A DNA stretch of 64,000 bases from CAVWSM01 sp963799425 (GTDB taxonomy: Bacteria > Actinomycetota > Actinomycetes > Jiangellales > Jiangellaceae), in NCBI GenBank assembly GCA_963799425.1, contig CAWCXA010000016.1:62001-126000 (forward strand). The letters run 5' to 3'. Position numbers and translations under genes: made by a program. The notes below the pieces were generated by a model. The model saw only the letters and a list, made by a program, of their open reading frames with translations. It ran no database searches and was not told where the DNA came from. This document shows positions 26,065 through 35,580 of this stretch, one piece after another. Each line of letters starts with the position of its first letter. Within the stretch, counting starts at the first letter, position 1.

Positions 26065-26961
26065 TCAGTCGCTCGAGGGCACGGCGCTCTTCGCCGACTC
26101 CTGCTCGCGAACGGCGTTGATTTCGCCGCCGAACAGGACGACATAGGCGGTGATGTACATCCAGAGGAGGAGGACGACAACGCCGGCAAGACTCCCGTAC
26201 GTTGCACCGTACGAGCCGAAATTGTTGGCGTAGAAGGCGAACCCGATGGATGCGACGATCCAGAGAATCGTCGCAACGGCCCCGCCCAGCGTGATCCACT
26301 GCGGGCGCCGGTCCGAACGATCCGGCCCTATCCAATAGAAGACGGCGAGCGCTGCCATAAACGCAGCCACCAGCAGCAGCCAGCGCAAGCTCTCCGCACC
26401 GACCCTGCCCGCGGTGCCGACATCCAGTGCACGGAGGAGGGCGGGCACAACTGTCAGCGCCACCCCCGAGAGAACGATGAACACGGTGCCACCCAGGGTT
26501 ATCAAGAGCGAGATCCCGCGAAGCTTGACGAAGCCGCGAGTCTCCTCGGCGTCGTACACGTGGTTCATCGCCCGGATGAGGCCGTTCGCCGCGGCCGATG
26601 CCGCCCAGAGTGCTGCCACGAGCGACACGGCCAGTCCGATGCTGAGCCCTTCGGACGAGGCGCTGACGATCTGCTCCATCTGGGTCTGCAGGAGATCTCG
26701 CGCATCGTCGGGGAGCGCCTCCCCGAACTCCTCGATCTGCCGCCGCACGTCATCCTCGTCGAACGCGAGCCCGTAAACCAGGACGGCCGCGATCAGCGCC
26801 GGAATGAGCGCGAGAAACAGGTAGTACGCCACGCCCGCGGACAGGAGCGGAACGCCGTCGCTCTTGCTCTCCTTCCACGCCGCGATGAGCACCGCGATCC
26901 ACGAACGACGCTCGCTAGCACTCGTCGCCGTCGTCTCACCGGCCTGCGCGGATGCACCCAT
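26065..26961 (-). CDS. YihY/BrkB-family inner membrane protein
   Basis: 298 residues with six membrane segments typical of YihY/BrkB: GVAYYLFLALIPALIAAVLVYGLAF, IGLAVSLVAALWAASAAANGLIRAMNHVY split over two patches, GGTVFIVLSGVALTVVPALL, WLLLVAAFMAALAVFYWIG, ATILWIVASIGFAFYANNF, SLAGVVVLLLWMYITAYVVLFGGEINA. Despite an old ribonuclease label this is a transport-like or lipid-related membrane family of unknown action. ATG 26961. Confidence 0.85.
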   Translation of the reverse strand: MGASAQAGETTATSASERRSWIAVLIAAWKESKSDGVPLLSAGVAYYLFLALIPALIAAVLVYGLAFDEDDVRRQIEEFGEALPDDARDLLQTQMEQIVSASSEGLSIGLAVSLVAALWAASAAANGLIRAMNHVYDAEETRGFVKLRGISLLITLGGTVFIVLSGVALTVVPALLRALDVGTAGRVGAESLRWLLLVAAFMAALAVFYWIGPDRSDRRPQWITLGGAVATILWIVASIGFAFYANNFGSYGATYGSLAGVVVLLLWMYITAYVVLFGGEINAVREQESAKSAVPSSD

Positions 26962-27022
26962 GGACCAATGTGTACCCTCCGGACCCCGCCGGCACCCCCC
27001 GAGCGCCGTGAGACACTCGCGC

Positions 27023-27634
27023 GTGCCTGAAGGTCCGCTGCGCTGCCGCGTCGTGCTGCTCGCCGGCCCCAGCGGCAGCGGCAAGTCGCACCACGCCCGC
27101 GCCAGCGGCCTGCCGGTGCTGTCGCTTGACGACTTTTACCGCGACGGCGACGACCCAGCACTCCCCCGCCGCCCGGATCTCGGCATCGTCGACTGGGACG
27201 ATCCAGCGGCGTGGAACGCTGATCGGGCCGTCGAGGTGCTGACGGAGATCTGCCGTACGGGCGCCGCGGACGTTCCGGTGTACGACATCGCGCACGACCG
27301 CGCCACCAGCCGTCGGGTGTTCGACACGGCTGGCGCTCCAGTGTTCGTGGCCGAGGGCTTGTTTGCTGCGGAGATCGTTGCTGCCTGCCGGGGCCGCGGC
27401 ATCCTCGCGGAGGCGCTCGTGCTGTCCCGGCGCCCGTGGAAGAACTTCGTGCGCCGACTCGCCCGCGACCTGCGCGAGCACCGCAAGCCGCCGGTTACCC
27501 TGCTGCGCCGCGGGCGGCTGCTCATGCGACAAGAGGCCGAGATCGTACGCCGTCAGGTCGAGCTCGGCTGCCGTCCGGTGAGCGCACGCGAACTGCGCCA
27601 GACGCTCGACCGGTTGCGCACGCGCCCGGTGTGA
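27023..27634 (+). CDS. Uridine kinase-like P-loop protein
   Basis: 203 residues: Walker A LLAGPSGSGKSHHA, the uridine/phosphoribulokinase-type LSLDDFYRDGDDPALP, then WDDPAAWN and VFVAEGLF, ending in a basic helix region with RRPWKNFVRRLARDLREHRKPP. Looks like the ATP-dependent uridine/cytidine kinase-related family in actinobacteria; fits the salvage theme but the nucleoside site is not proven. GTG 27023 selected because the P-loop follows within ten residues. Confidence 0.7.
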   Translation: MPEGPLRCRVVLLAGPSGSGKSHHARASGLPVLSLDDFYRDGDDPALPRRPDLGIVDWDDPAAWNADRAVEVLTEICRTGAADVPVYDIAHDRATSRRVFDTAGAPVFVAEGLFAAEIVAACRGRGILAEALVLSRRPWKNFVRRLARDLREHRKPPVTLLRRGRLLMRQEAEIVRRQVELGCRPVSARELRQTLDRLRTRPV

Positions 27635-27717
27635 GCGGCGTCATCAGGGTCGGATCCGGGGTCGATCAGGGTTGCGACCCGAGCCGCACACCCCGCGCGC
27701 GTCGTACGGTCGAAGAC

Positions 27718-27927
27718 ATGAGCTACAACAACCCGTACGCACCGCAGCGCACGCTGCGACGCCCGCGCCGCGGTCGACTCATCGCCGGTGTCTGTGCCGG
27801 CATCGCCGACCGGTTCGGGATGTCCCGCAACGTGGTGCGCGTGCTGTTCCTAGTTTCCTGCCTGCTCCCAGGCCCGCAGATCCTCTTCTACCTGGGCGCC
27901 TGGCTCCTCATCCCCAGCGAGGACTGA
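27718..27927 (+). CDS. Small PspC-domain membrane protein
   Basis: 69 residues: LRRPRRGRLIAGVCAGIADRFGMSRNVVRVLF (PspC core over two patches) and one hydrophobic hairpin ending LGAWLLIPSED. PspC domains bind or sense membrane stress partners. It is 20 kb from pspA, so a functional link is possible but not shown by position. ATG 27718; ends seven bases from the convergent add gene. Confidence 0.88.
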   Translation: MSYNNPYAPQRTLRRPRRGRLIAGVCAGIADRFGMSRNVVRVLFLVSCLLPGPQILFYLGAWLLIPSED

Positions 27928-27934
27928 CCAGCCC

Positions 27935-29050
27935 TCAGGGGTTGACAGGCGCCCGCAAGGTCGCGAAAGCCCGCGCCTCGCGCAACGCCGCGTACCCAGG
28001 CTTGACCACATCATTGATGAGCGCGAGCCTCTGGTCGAACGGCAGGAACGAGCTCTTCAGGGCGTTGACGGTGAACCACTGGAGGTCGTCGAGGTCATAG
28101 CCGAAGGCCTCGCAGAGGAGCGCCATCTCGCGCGACATCGACGTGCCGCTCATCAACCGGTTGTCCGTGTTGACCGTGACGCGGAACCGCAGCCGTGTCA
28201 GCAAACCGATCGGGTGCTCAGCGATCGACGCCGCGGCCCCGGTCTGCACGTTGGAGGACGGGCACATCTCGAGCGGGATGCGCTTGTCGCGGACGTATGC
28301 GGCGAGCCGCCCGAGCGCCACCTGCCCGTCGGCGCTGACGGCGATGTCGTCGATGATGCGTACGCCGTGGCCGAGCCGGTCGGCTCCGCACCACTGCAGC
28401 GCCTCCCAGATCGAGGGCAGCCCGAATGCCTCGCCGGCGTGGATCGTGAAATGGAAGTTCTCTCGGCGCAGGTACTCGAACGCGTCTAGGTGCCGGGTCG
28501 GCGGAAAGCCTGCCTCGGCTCCGGCGATATCGAAACCCACGACCCCCGCATCCCGATAGCGCACCGCGAGCTCGGCAATCTCCGTCGACCGCGCCGCGTG
28601 CCTCATCGCGGTCAGCAACGTCCCAACGCGGATGGGCGTGCCGACCTCGGCCGCCAGCCGCTCCCCCAGCCGGAACCCCTCCTCGACCGCCTCGACGACC
28701 TCGGTGAGTGACAGGCCGCCGTCCAGGTGCTGCTCCGGGGCGTACCGCACCTCGGCATAGACCACGCCGTCGGCGGCCAGGTCCTGGGCGCACTCCGCGG
28801 CAACGCGCACGAGCGCCGGACGCGACTGCATGACCCCCACCGTGTGGGTGAACGTCTCCAGATAGCGATCGAGCGAGCCCGACTGCGCAGCCGTGCGGAA
28901 CCATGCGCCCAGGTCCTCCGCCGCAACTGGCAGCTCGTGGCCCGCCTCTGCGGCCAGCTCGGCAACCGTCTCCGGCCGCAACCCACCGTCGAGGTGGTCG
29001 TGCAGCAGGACCTTGGGTGCGCGAGAGATCTCCTCGGTGGTGGGCGCCAT
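27935..29050 (-). CDS. add: Adenosine deaminase
   Basis: 371 residues. Zinc and catalytic motifs: LLHDHLDGGLRPET (HxH, with the metal His pair), VGFDIAGAE, FTIHAGEAFG (catalytic Glu region), RLGHGVRI, and PLEMCPSSNVQTG followed by VTVNTDNRLMSGTS with the metal Asp. Deaminates adenosine and deoxyadenosine to inosine forms that PunA can split. ATG 29050; convergent with the PspC gene and divergent from pta (23 bases). Confidence 0.94.
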   Translation of the reverse strand: MAPTTEEISRAPKVLLHDHLDGGLRPETVAELAAEAGHELPVAAEDLGAWFRTAAQSGSLDRYLETFTHTVGVMQSRPALVRVAAECAQDLAADGVVYAEVRYAPEQHLDGGLSLTEVVEAVEEGFRLGERLAAEVGTPIRVGTLLTAMRHAARSTEIAELAVRYRDAGVVGFDIAGAEAGFPPTRHLDAFEYLRRENFHFTIHAGEAFGLPSIWEALQWCGADRLGHGVRIIDDIAVSADGQVALGRLAAYVRDKRIPLEMCPSSNVQTGAAASIAEHPIGLLTRLRFRVTVNTDNRLMSGTSMSREMALLCEAFGYDLDDLQWFTVNALKSSFLPFDQRLALINDVVKPGYAALREARAFATLRAPVNP

Positions 29051-29073
29051 ATGCAGAGGCTAGCCTCGCGAGC

Positions 29074-31134
29074 GTGGCGCGCACCCTCTACATCGCCTCG
29101 GTCGAGGGCGAGACCGGCAAGTCAGCGATCGCCCTCGGAATGTTGAAGGCCTTGACCCGGAGGGTGAAGCGCACGGGCGTGTTCCGGCCGATCGTGCGCG
29201 ACGACGGCGACCGTGACTACGTGCTCGACCTGCTCGTTAACCAGGCCGGGGTCGCGGTCTCGTACGAGGACTGCGTCGGCGTGCACTACGAGCATGTCCA
29301 CTCCGATCCCGTCGATGCCATGACTGAGATCGTCGCCCGGTTCCGCGCAGTCGAGCGGCAGTGCGACGCGGTGCTCATCATCGGCAGCGACTACACCGAC
29401 GTGGGCACACCGACCGAGCTGGCGTACAACGCGCGCATCGCCGTCAACCTCGGCGCCCCGGTGCTTCTCGTCGTCAAGGGGGCTGACCGCACCGCGCAGG
29501 AGGTGCGATCCGTGGCCGACATCGCGGCCGCGGAGCTGGCAGCCAACCACGCGCACCTGTTCGCAATCGTGAGCAACCGCACTCGGCCGGAGGAACTTGA
29601 CGCCGTACGTGCCGCGCTGGACACCGAAGTCCCCGGGTACGCGGTTCCGGACGACCCGTTCCTCGTCGCGCCGACAGTGCAGGCGCTGATGGAAGCCTGC
29701 GACGGCAAGCTGTTCATGGGCGATCCCTCGCTGCTCTCTCGTGAATGCCTCGGGCTGCTCGTGGGCGGCATGACGATGCCCAACGTGCTCGACCGGCTCT
29801 TCGAGGGCGCGGTCGTCATCGCACCGAGCGACCGCGCCGACCTGCTCCTCGGGCTGGTGATGGCGCACGCCTCCGACACCTTCCCGTCGCTGGCCGGCGT
29901 CGTGCTCAACGGCGGTTTCGAACTACCGCCGCAGGTCGTACGACTGGTCGAGGGCCTCAAGCCGCGGCTGCCCCTGGTGACAACCGACCTCGGCACGTTC
30001 CGCGTCGCGAGCGCGCTTTCCGCGGTGCGCGGCCGGCTTTCCGCCGACTCCGTACGCAAGATCGAGACGGCGCTCTCCCTGTTCGACCAGCACGTGGACG
30101 CCGGCAATCTGCTCGACCGGCTGGACGTGACACGTACCGACGTCGTGACTCCGCTCATGTTCGAATACGACGTCATCGAGCGCGCCCGCGCAGATCGCAA
30201 GCACATCGTCTTGCCCGAAGGTGACGAGGAACGCATCCTGCGGGCCGCCGACTCGCTGCTGCTCCGGCAGGTCGCGGACCTCACGTTGCTCGGCAACGAG
30301 AGCGAGATCCGCGCCAAGGCAGCGCAGCTCGGTCTCGACATCACCGCCGCCCAGGTGCTGAGCCCGCTCGACGACAGGCTGCGGACCATGTTCGCGAAGA
30401 AGTACGCCGAGCTCCGAGCGCACAAGGGCATGACCCTCGAGGCGGCGTACGACAGGGTCACCGACGTTTCCTACTTCGGCACCATGATGGTGCTGCTCGG
30501 GCTGGCCGACGGCATGGTCTCGGGGGCCGTACACACCACGGCGCACACGATCAGGCCGGCGTTCGAGGTGGTCAAGACCCGTCCCGGTGTCGGCATCGTG
30601 TCGAGCGTGTTCTTCATGTGCCTGTCCGACCGGGTCCTCGTCTATGGCGACTGCGCGATCAACCCCGATCCGACAGCCGAGGAGCTTGCCGATATCGCGA
30701 TCTCATCTGCGGAGACGGCTGCACAGTTCGGTGTCGAGCCCCGCATCGCGATGTTGTCGTACTCCACCGGCGAGTCCGGCGCCGGTGCCGACGTGGACAA
30801 GGTCCGCACGGCGACCGAGCTGGTGCGGGAGCGGCAGCCCGACCTGTCGGTCGACGGCCCCATCCAGTACGACGCCGCGGTAGATGCGAGCGTGGCGAAG
30901 ACGAAGTTGCCGGGAAGTGAGGTCGCTGGTCGAGCGACTGTCTTCATCTTCCCGGACCTCAACACCGGCAACAACACCTACAAGGCCGTGCAGCGCAGCG
31001 CCGGCGCGGTCGCGGTCGGCCCGGTCCTGCAGGGCCTCAACAAGCCGGTCAACGACCTGTCGCGCGGCGCCCTCGTGCAAGACATCGTCAACACCGTTGC
31101 CATCACTGCGATCCAGGCGCAGGTAACACCGTGA
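29074..31134 (+). CDS. pta: Phosphate acetyltransferase (long, three-domain)
   Basis: 686 residues: N-terminal BioD/CobQ-like domain (LYIASVEGETGKSAIALGML, P-loop-like), middle DRTGG domain (VVIAPSDRADLLLGLVMAH), and C-terminal PTA_PTB catalytic domain (KHIVLPEGDEERILRAAD to FIFPDLNTGNNTYKAVQR). Interconverts acetyl-CoA and acetyl phosphate. GTG 29074. Stop overlaps the ackA start by four bases. Confidence 0.95.
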   Translation: MARTLYIASVEGETGKSAIALGMLKALTRRVKRTGVFRPIVRDDGDRDYVLDLLVNQAGVAVSYEDCVGVHYEHVHSDPVDAMTEIVARFRAVERQCDAVLIIGSDYTDVGTPTELAYNARIAVNLGAPVLLVVKGADRTAQEVRSVADIAAAELAANHAHLFAIVSNRTRPEELDAVRAALDTEVPGYAVPDDPFLVAPTVQALMEACDGKLFMGDPSLLSRECLGLLVGGMTMPNVLDRLFEGAVVIAPSDRADLLLGLVMAHASDTFPSLAGVVLNGGFELPPQVVRLVEGLKPRLPLVTTDLGTFRVASALSAVRGRLSADSVRKIETALSLFDQHVDAGNLLDRLDVTRTDVVTPLMFEYDVIERARADRKHIVLPEGDEERILRAADSLLLRQVADLTLLGNESEIRAKAAQLGLDITAAQVLSPLDDRLRTMFAKKYAELRAHKGMTLEAAYDRVTDVSYFGTMMVLLGLADGMVSGAVHTTAHTIRPAFEVVKTRPGVGIVSSVFFMCLSDRVLVYGDCAINPDPTAEELADIAISSAETAAQFGVEPRIAMLSYSTGESGAGADVDKVRTATELVRERQPDLSVDGPIQYDAAVDASVAKTKLPGSEVAGRATVFIFPDLNTGNNTYKAVQRSAGAVAVGPVLQGLNKPVNDLSRGALVQDIVNTVAITAIQAQVTP

Positions 31135-32268
31135 CGGTGCTCGTCATCAACTCCGGCTCATCGTCGATCAAATACCAGCTCGTCGACGTCACCTCGGGCA
31201 CGTCGGTCATGGGTGGTCTCGTCGAGCGGATTGGCGAGCCGGACGGGCCACCAGACCACGAGGCCGCGTTGCGAGTCGCGCTCGAAACGCTTGGATCCCA
31301 GCCGGTCGAGGGTCGTCGGACACCGCGTCGTGCACGGCGGTGACCGGTTCAGCGAACCCGTCGTCATCGATGACCAGGTGGAGCGGACGATCGAGGAGCT
31401 GGTCCCGCTGGCACCACTGCACAACCCCGCCAACCTGGAGGGCATCAGAACCGCTCGACGAGTGTTCCCCGACGTCCCCCACGTCGCGGTCTTCGACACG
31501 GCCTTCCATGCGACGCTGCCGCCGTATGCCTACTCGTACGCCATCGACCGCGACATCGCCAAGACGTACGGGATCAGGCGCTACGGCTTCCACGGCACAT
31601 CGCACGCCTACGTGTCGCGCGAGGCGGCGCGGCTGATCGGCCGGCCAGTCGAAGACAGCCGCGTGATCGTGCTGCACCTGGGCAACGGCGCGTCGGCCGC
31701 GGCCGTACGCAATGGTCGGTCGGTGGAGACCTCGATGGGACTCACACCGCTCGAAGGTCTCGTCATGGGCACGCGCACCGGCGACATCGATGCGGGCGTC
31801 GTGTTTCACCTCTGTCGCGAGGCGGGCATGTCGGTTAACGAGCTGGACGACCTGTTCAACCGCAAGAGCGGGATGCTGGGTCTTGCCGGTGCCAATGACA
31901 TGCGTGAAGTCCACCGGCTGGCGGACGCCGGCGACGATGAGGCGGCGCTCGCGCTCGAGGTCTACTGCCACCGGCTGCGCAAGTATGTCGGCGCGTATTT
32001 CGCGGTGCTGGGCGGTGTCGACGCGGTTGCGTTCACTGCGGGCGTGGGTGAGAACGACGCGCGCGTACGGGCCGCCGCGCTCGCCGGTCTGGATGGGCTC
32101 GGCATCTCCGTCGACTCGGCGCGCAACGAGGCCCCCTCGGCGGACGCGCGCGTGATCTCCCCCGACGGCGCCCCGGTGGCTGTGCTGGTCATACCCACCA
32201 ACGAGGAGCTCGAGATCGCCCGCCAGGCGCTTGCGGTTACACAACGTCCGAGCAACGGGGCCACATAG
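31131..32268 (+). CDS. ackA: Acetate kinase, reading frame interrupted
   Basis: Frame 1 from GTG 31131 gives VLVINSGSSSIKYQLVD; from about 31310 the protein continues one frame on with VGHRVVHGGDRF, FDTAFHATLPPYAYSYA, RRYGFHGTSHAYVS, LHLGNGASAAAV, TGDIDAGVVF, FTAGVGENDARVR. Removing one G from GGG at 31310-31312 joins them to a 378-residue protein, slightly short of the usual ~390 because the first variable loop is brief. All catalytic residues are kept, so the break looks like an assembly error. Makes ATP from acetyl phosphate together with pta. Confidence 0.85.
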
Positions 32269-32297
32269 AGCGCGCATCCTCGGACGGAAAGAAAATC

Positions 32298-32317
32298 GCG
32301 CGCTGGGCAAAGCGCGC
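32298..32317 (+). terminator. Hairpin after ackA
   Basis: GCGCGCT-GGGCAA-AGCGCGC, perfect 7-bp stem with 6-base loop, 29 bases after the ackA stop and 18 bases before the next GTG start. Likely ends or attenuates the pta-ackA message; no T tract, as usual in actinobacteria. Confidence 0.55.
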
Positions 32318-32335
32318 TGAGGTACGGTCGCGGCC

Positions 32336-32569
32336 GTGGGGCATCCGCCGGAAGGTTTCGAGTACGTCGTCACGAGTGGCGGCGACGTCCGAATCACCCA
32401 CCACGGCCGCGTCGCCACGACTCTGCGGGGCTTGCGGGCGGTGCAGTTCCTCGACGAGGTCGAGGCAGGCGACCCGCAGGAGGTCATGGCTCGCGTCACG
32501 GGCAACTACAAGCGCGGCAACGAACGCACCGCGAAACAGCACCCGCGCAACCAGCGCCAACGCCGCTAG
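32336..32569 (+). CDS. Small conserved hypothetical protein
   Basis: 77 residues from GTG 32336. Reads GFEYVVTSGGDVRITHHGRVATTLRG, AVQFLDEVEAGDPQEVMARVTGNYKRGNER and ends in a basic Arg/Gln tail. No known motif recognised; the pattern (short sheet, acidic helix, basic tail) is like small actinobacterial hypotheticals. Codon use and a clean start/stop support it as a real gene. No ribosome site stronger than average is visible. Confidence 0.6.
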   Translation: MGHPPEGFEYVVTSGGDVRITHHGRVATTLRGLRAVQFLDEVEAGDPQEVMARVTGNYKRGNERTAKQHPRNQRQRR

Positions 32570-32704
32570 CGGGTATTCGGCCTCCCCCACAGCAGGGTTC
32601 CCCCACACCAGGCCGCCCGCATCGGCTGGCCGAGCCCAACGCAGGCAATCCCGGCCTCCCGAAACCCTTGACCGGGACAAGAGCGGAACTCTAAGGTTCC
32701 TTTC

Positions 32705-32721
32705 GGGAAAGATTCTTTCCC
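32705..32721. promoter_or_regulatory. 17-bp palindrome in the chitinase promoter
   Basis: GGGAAAGA-T-TCTTTCCC is a perfect dyad with a single central base, 26 bases before the chitinase ATG, where a repressor would block transcription or early elongation. It is not the DasR-type ACTGGTCTAGACCA pattern known for Streptomyces chitinases. Candidate operator of an unidentified regulator. Confidence 0.5.
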
Positions 32722-32747
32722 TTTCCATCGTGACCTTAGGAGTGACG

Positions 32748-34127
32748 ATGCGTCGACGGTTCTCCATGCGCGTTGCTGGACTGGCTACAGCTCTTGCCCT
32801 GACCGTCGCCGGCATTCCGGCTGTGGCCACGGCCTCAAATGACAGCGCTCTCGGCCATGAGCACGGGTCACACAAGAAAGAGCTGCTCAACGTGGGTTAC
32901 TTCACCCAATGGGGCATTTACGGCCGCAACTTCCAGGTCAAGGACCTGGACACCAGCGGGGCTGCCGACAAGCTGACGCACATCAACTACGCCTTCGGCA
33001 ACGTCAGCGCGGCTGGAAAGTGCTTCATCGACAACATCCCCGGCGAAGGCGATGCGTGGGCCGACTACCAGCGGCCGGTCCCGGCTGAGCAGAGCGTTGA
33101 CGGTGTCGCCGACGCGTGGGGCGAGCCACTCAACGGCAACTTCGGCCAGCTCCTCAAGCTGAAGGCGAAGCACCCCGACCTCAAGGTCAACATCTCCCTC
33201 GGTGGCTGGTCGTGGTCGACGTACTTCTCCGACGCAGCACTGACCCCAGAGTCGCGCCGAGCGTTCGTCGAATCCTGCATCGATCTCTACATCAAGGGCA
33301 ACCTCGTCAACCTCGACGGCGGCAGTGGCGGCCCGGGCTCCGGTGCGGGTGTGTTCGACGGCATCGACCTCGACTGGGAGTGGCCCAGCTCGCCGGGCGA
33401 CGTTGGCAACGTCGTCCGCCCCGAGGACCGTGAGAACTTCACGGCGCTGGTCAAAGAGTTCCGCAAGCAGCTCGATGCGCTTGGTCGCACGACACACAAG
33501 CACTACGAGCTGACGGCGTTCCTTCCGGCGAACCCCGCTTTCATGGACGCCGGCTACGAGGCCAAGAAGGTGTTCAGATACCTCGACTTCGCCACGGTGC
33601 AGGGCTATGACTTCCACGGCACCTGGGAGACGGTGACCAATCACCAGTCGGCATTGTTCGAGCCCGAAGGCGCGCCAATCACGCCTGACTTCAGCGGCGA
33701 CCGCGCCGTTCAGGAGTGGCTGGACCGCGGTGCACCCCGGAAGAAGGTCGTGCTGGGCGTCCCGTTCTATGGTCAAGGCTGGACCGGCGTTACCGGTGGC
33801 GGCGATGGACTGTTCCAGCCGGCGACCGGCCCCGCCCCCGCCACGTTTGGGCCAGGCATCGAGGACTGGGAGGCCCTGCGCACGCTGCTCGACCAGGGCT
33901 ACACGCTCTACCGGGACACCGACTCGGGGCACGCCTGGCTGTTCAACGGCACGACGTTCTGGACCTATGACGATCCTGACGTTCTTGCTCAGAAGACGGC
34001 CTACATCCACGAGGAGCGGTTGGCCGGCGCGATGTCCTGGTCCCTCGACGGTGACGACGGGAATGCCACGTTGACCAAGGCACTCTGGGCCGGACTGCAG
34101 GACGACGACCGGCACCATCGACGCTGA
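32748..34127 (+). CDS. Secreted GH18 chitinase
   Basis: 459 residues: signal peptide (VAGLATALALTVAGIPAVATA), then a full GH18 barrel: LLNVGYFTQWGIYGRN, LTHINYAFGNV, LKVNISLGGWSWS, catalytic FDGIDLDWEWP, the loop AFLPANPAFMDAGYEAKK, VQGYDFHGTW, VVLGVPFYGQGW, MSWSLDGDD. No carbohydrate-binding module. AGGAG at 32738 and ATG 32748 (GTG 32742 possible). Hydrolyses chitin outside the cell. Confidence 0.93.
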   Translation: MRRRFSMRVAGLATALALTVAGIPAVATASNDSALGHEHGSHKKELLNVGYFTQWGIYGRNFQVKDLDTSGAADKLTHINYAFGNVSAAGKCFIDNIPGEGDAWADYQRPVPAEQSVDGVADAWGEPLNGNFGQLLKLKAKHPDLKVNISLGGWSWSTYFSDAALTPESRRAFVESCIDLYIKGNLVNLDGGSGGPGSGAGVFDGIDLDWEWPSSPGDVGNVVRPEDRENFTALVKEFRKQLDALGRTTHKHYELTAFLPANPAFMDAGYEAKKVFRYLDFATVQGYDFHGTWETVTNHQSALFEPEGAPITPDFSGDRAVQEWLDRGAPRKKVVLGVPFYGQGWTGVTGGGDGLFQPATGPAPATFGPGIEDWEALRTLLDQGYTLYRDTDSGHAWLFNGTTFWTYDDPDVLAQKTAYIHEERLAGAMSWSLDGDDGNATLTKALWAGLQDDDRHHRR

Positions 34128-34140
34128 CTCACGCCGGTGT

Positions 34141-34170
34141 TCGGTAGCGTTCCCACGGGAACGCTACCGA
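34141..34170. promoter_or_regulatory. 14-bp-arm inverted repeat between chitinase and hydrolase
   Basis: TCGGTAGCGTTCCC-AC-GGGAACGCTACCGA is perfect over 28 of 30 bases. It starts 13 bases after the chitinase stop and ends 20 bases before the next ATG. The 2-base centre suits a protein-binding operator; a terminator of the chitinase message is the alternative. Confidence 0.6.
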
Positions 34171-34190
34171 CGTCGGCGAGAGGCTAGGCG

Positions 34191-35021
34191 ATGACCGAGG
34201 GAAACAACCTGCAAGAAGTGCGATCCGGATATGCGCCGGTCAACGGTCTCAACATGTACTACGAGATTCACGGCGAAGGACAGCCACTCGTGCTGCTCCA
34301 CGGCGCCTTCTCGGCTATCGGCACCTCCTTTGGAAAGCTGCTGCCCGGTCTCGCCCAGACGCGGCAGGTCATCGGCCTCGAGATGCAGGCCCACGGGCAC
34401 ACCGCAGACATCGATCGTCCCCTGTCGCTGGAACAGATGGCCGACGACACGGTTGCGGCTCTCGAGCACCTGGGCATCGAGAAGGCGGACCTCTTCGGCT
34501 ACAGCTCGGGTGCAGCGGTCGCCCTGCACGTTGTCACCCGACACCCCGATGCCGTGCGCAAGCTCGTCCTCGCGTCGGTGAGCTACACGCTGGACGGCGT
34601 CCACCCCGGACTCATGGACGGCTTGGGCGAGATGAAGCCCGAGATGATGCACGGCTCGCCGTGGCACGAGGAATACATGCGCATCGCCCCGCGACCGGAG
34701 GACTTTCCGGTCCTCTTCGAGAAGAAGACCCAAATGGACCGCGGGATCAAGGACTTGCCCGCAGAGGCAATCAGCTCGATCAAGGCGCCGACACTGCTCA
34801 TCATCGGAGACTCCGACCTCATCCGCCCCGAGCACGCAGTCGAGATGTTCCGGCTGCTCGGCGGAGGCGTCTTCGGGGACACTCCGGCCGGCCTGCCCGC
34901 GTCGCAGCTGGCTGTCCTGCCCGGTACTTCGCACGTGACGGTAGTGGATCGCGACGACCTGCTTCTCGCCATCATCCCGGCCTTTCTCGACGCCCCGATG
35001 CCCGCCGACGCAGTGAGCTAA
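34191..35021 (+). CDS. Alpha/beta hydrolase
   Basis: 276 residues. PLVLLHGAFSAIGTSF (HG oxyanion loop), nucleophile elbow FGYSSGAAVAL with the catalytic Ser, late Asp in LIIGDSDLI and His in PGTSHVTVV. General hydrolase/esterase type near the epoxide-hydrolase and haloperoxidase branch; substrate unknown. ATG 34191, preceded by the inverted repeat at 34141. Confidence 0.85.
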   Translation: MTEGNNLQEVRSGYAPVNGLNMYYEIHGEGQPLVLLHGAFSAIGTSFGKLLPGLAQTRQVIGLEMQAHGHTADIDRPLSLEQMADDTVAALEHLGIEKADLFGYSSGAAVALHVVTRHPDAVRKLVLASVSYTLDGVHPGLMDGLGEMKPEMMHGSPWHEEYMRIAPRPEDFPVLFEKKTQMDRGIKDLPAEAISSIKAPTLLIIGDSDLIRPEHAVEMFRLLGGGVFGDTPAGLPASQLAVLPGTSHVTVVDRDDLLLAIIPAFLDAPMPADAVS

Positions 35022-35053
35022 ACCCGCGGCGATGCCAGTGGCAGAGTTGTGCC

Positions 35054-35506
35054 GTGGTGAGACCGTCGATCTACGAGTTCGCGGGTGGTGAGCAGGCCTT
35101 CTTGGCACTCGCGACGGCACACCATCAGCGTTGCCTGCAGGACCCCGTACTCAACCATCCCTTCTCCCATCCGGGCCATCCGCGGCATGTGCAGAGACTC
35201 GCGAGCTATTGGGCAGAGGTGTTCGGGGGGCCGCCCGTCTACTCGGAGACAGCCGGCGGTCAGTCAGCCATGCTCGGCATCCATGCTGGGCAGGGCGCGG
35301 AGCAGGACCTCGGGCAACGCTTTGTCGCATGCTTTGTGCAGGCCGTCGGCGATGCGGGCCTGCCCGAGGACGCGGAGTTCCGGGCAGTGCTGCGGTCGTA
35401 CATGGAATGGGCCGTGGAGCAGGTGCTCGCCGTGTCCCCGCCCGGTTCACAGGTTCCTGCCGACCTGCCGGTCCCCCGTTGGTCATGGGACGGGCGAGAA
35501 ACTTGA
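35054..35506 (+). CDS. Truncated-haemoglobin-like globin
   Basis: About 150 residues from GTG 35054 (or GTG 35057). Marks: YEFAGGEQAFLALATAHHQRCLQD, LNHPFSHPGHPRHVQRLASYWAEVFGGPPVYSE, a pattern of group II trHb-like actinobacterial globins, with the haem-ligand His expected in HPRHVQRLA and a late WAVEQVL helix. Role could be oxygen or NO handling; unproven. Lies 33 bases after the hydrolase. Confidence 0.75.
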   Translation: MVRPSIYEFAGGEQAFLALATAHHQRCLQDPVLNHPFSHPGHPRHVQRLASYWAEVFGGPPVYSETAGGQSAMLGIHAGQGAEQDLGQRFVACFVQAVGDAGLPEDAEFRAVLRSYMEWAVEQVLAVSPPGSQVPADLPVPRWSWDGRET

Positions 35507-35580
35507 CGCCACTCCGATGAATCGTGCCGTGCCGCTGTCTCTTACCTAGGAAAGACACCCACAGGATTGGCGGTCACCCG

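Noticed and set aside
32570..32748. DasR-type chitin operator upstream of the chitinase
   Set aside because: No ACTGGTCTAGACCA-like sequence found; the dyad present is of a different sequence.
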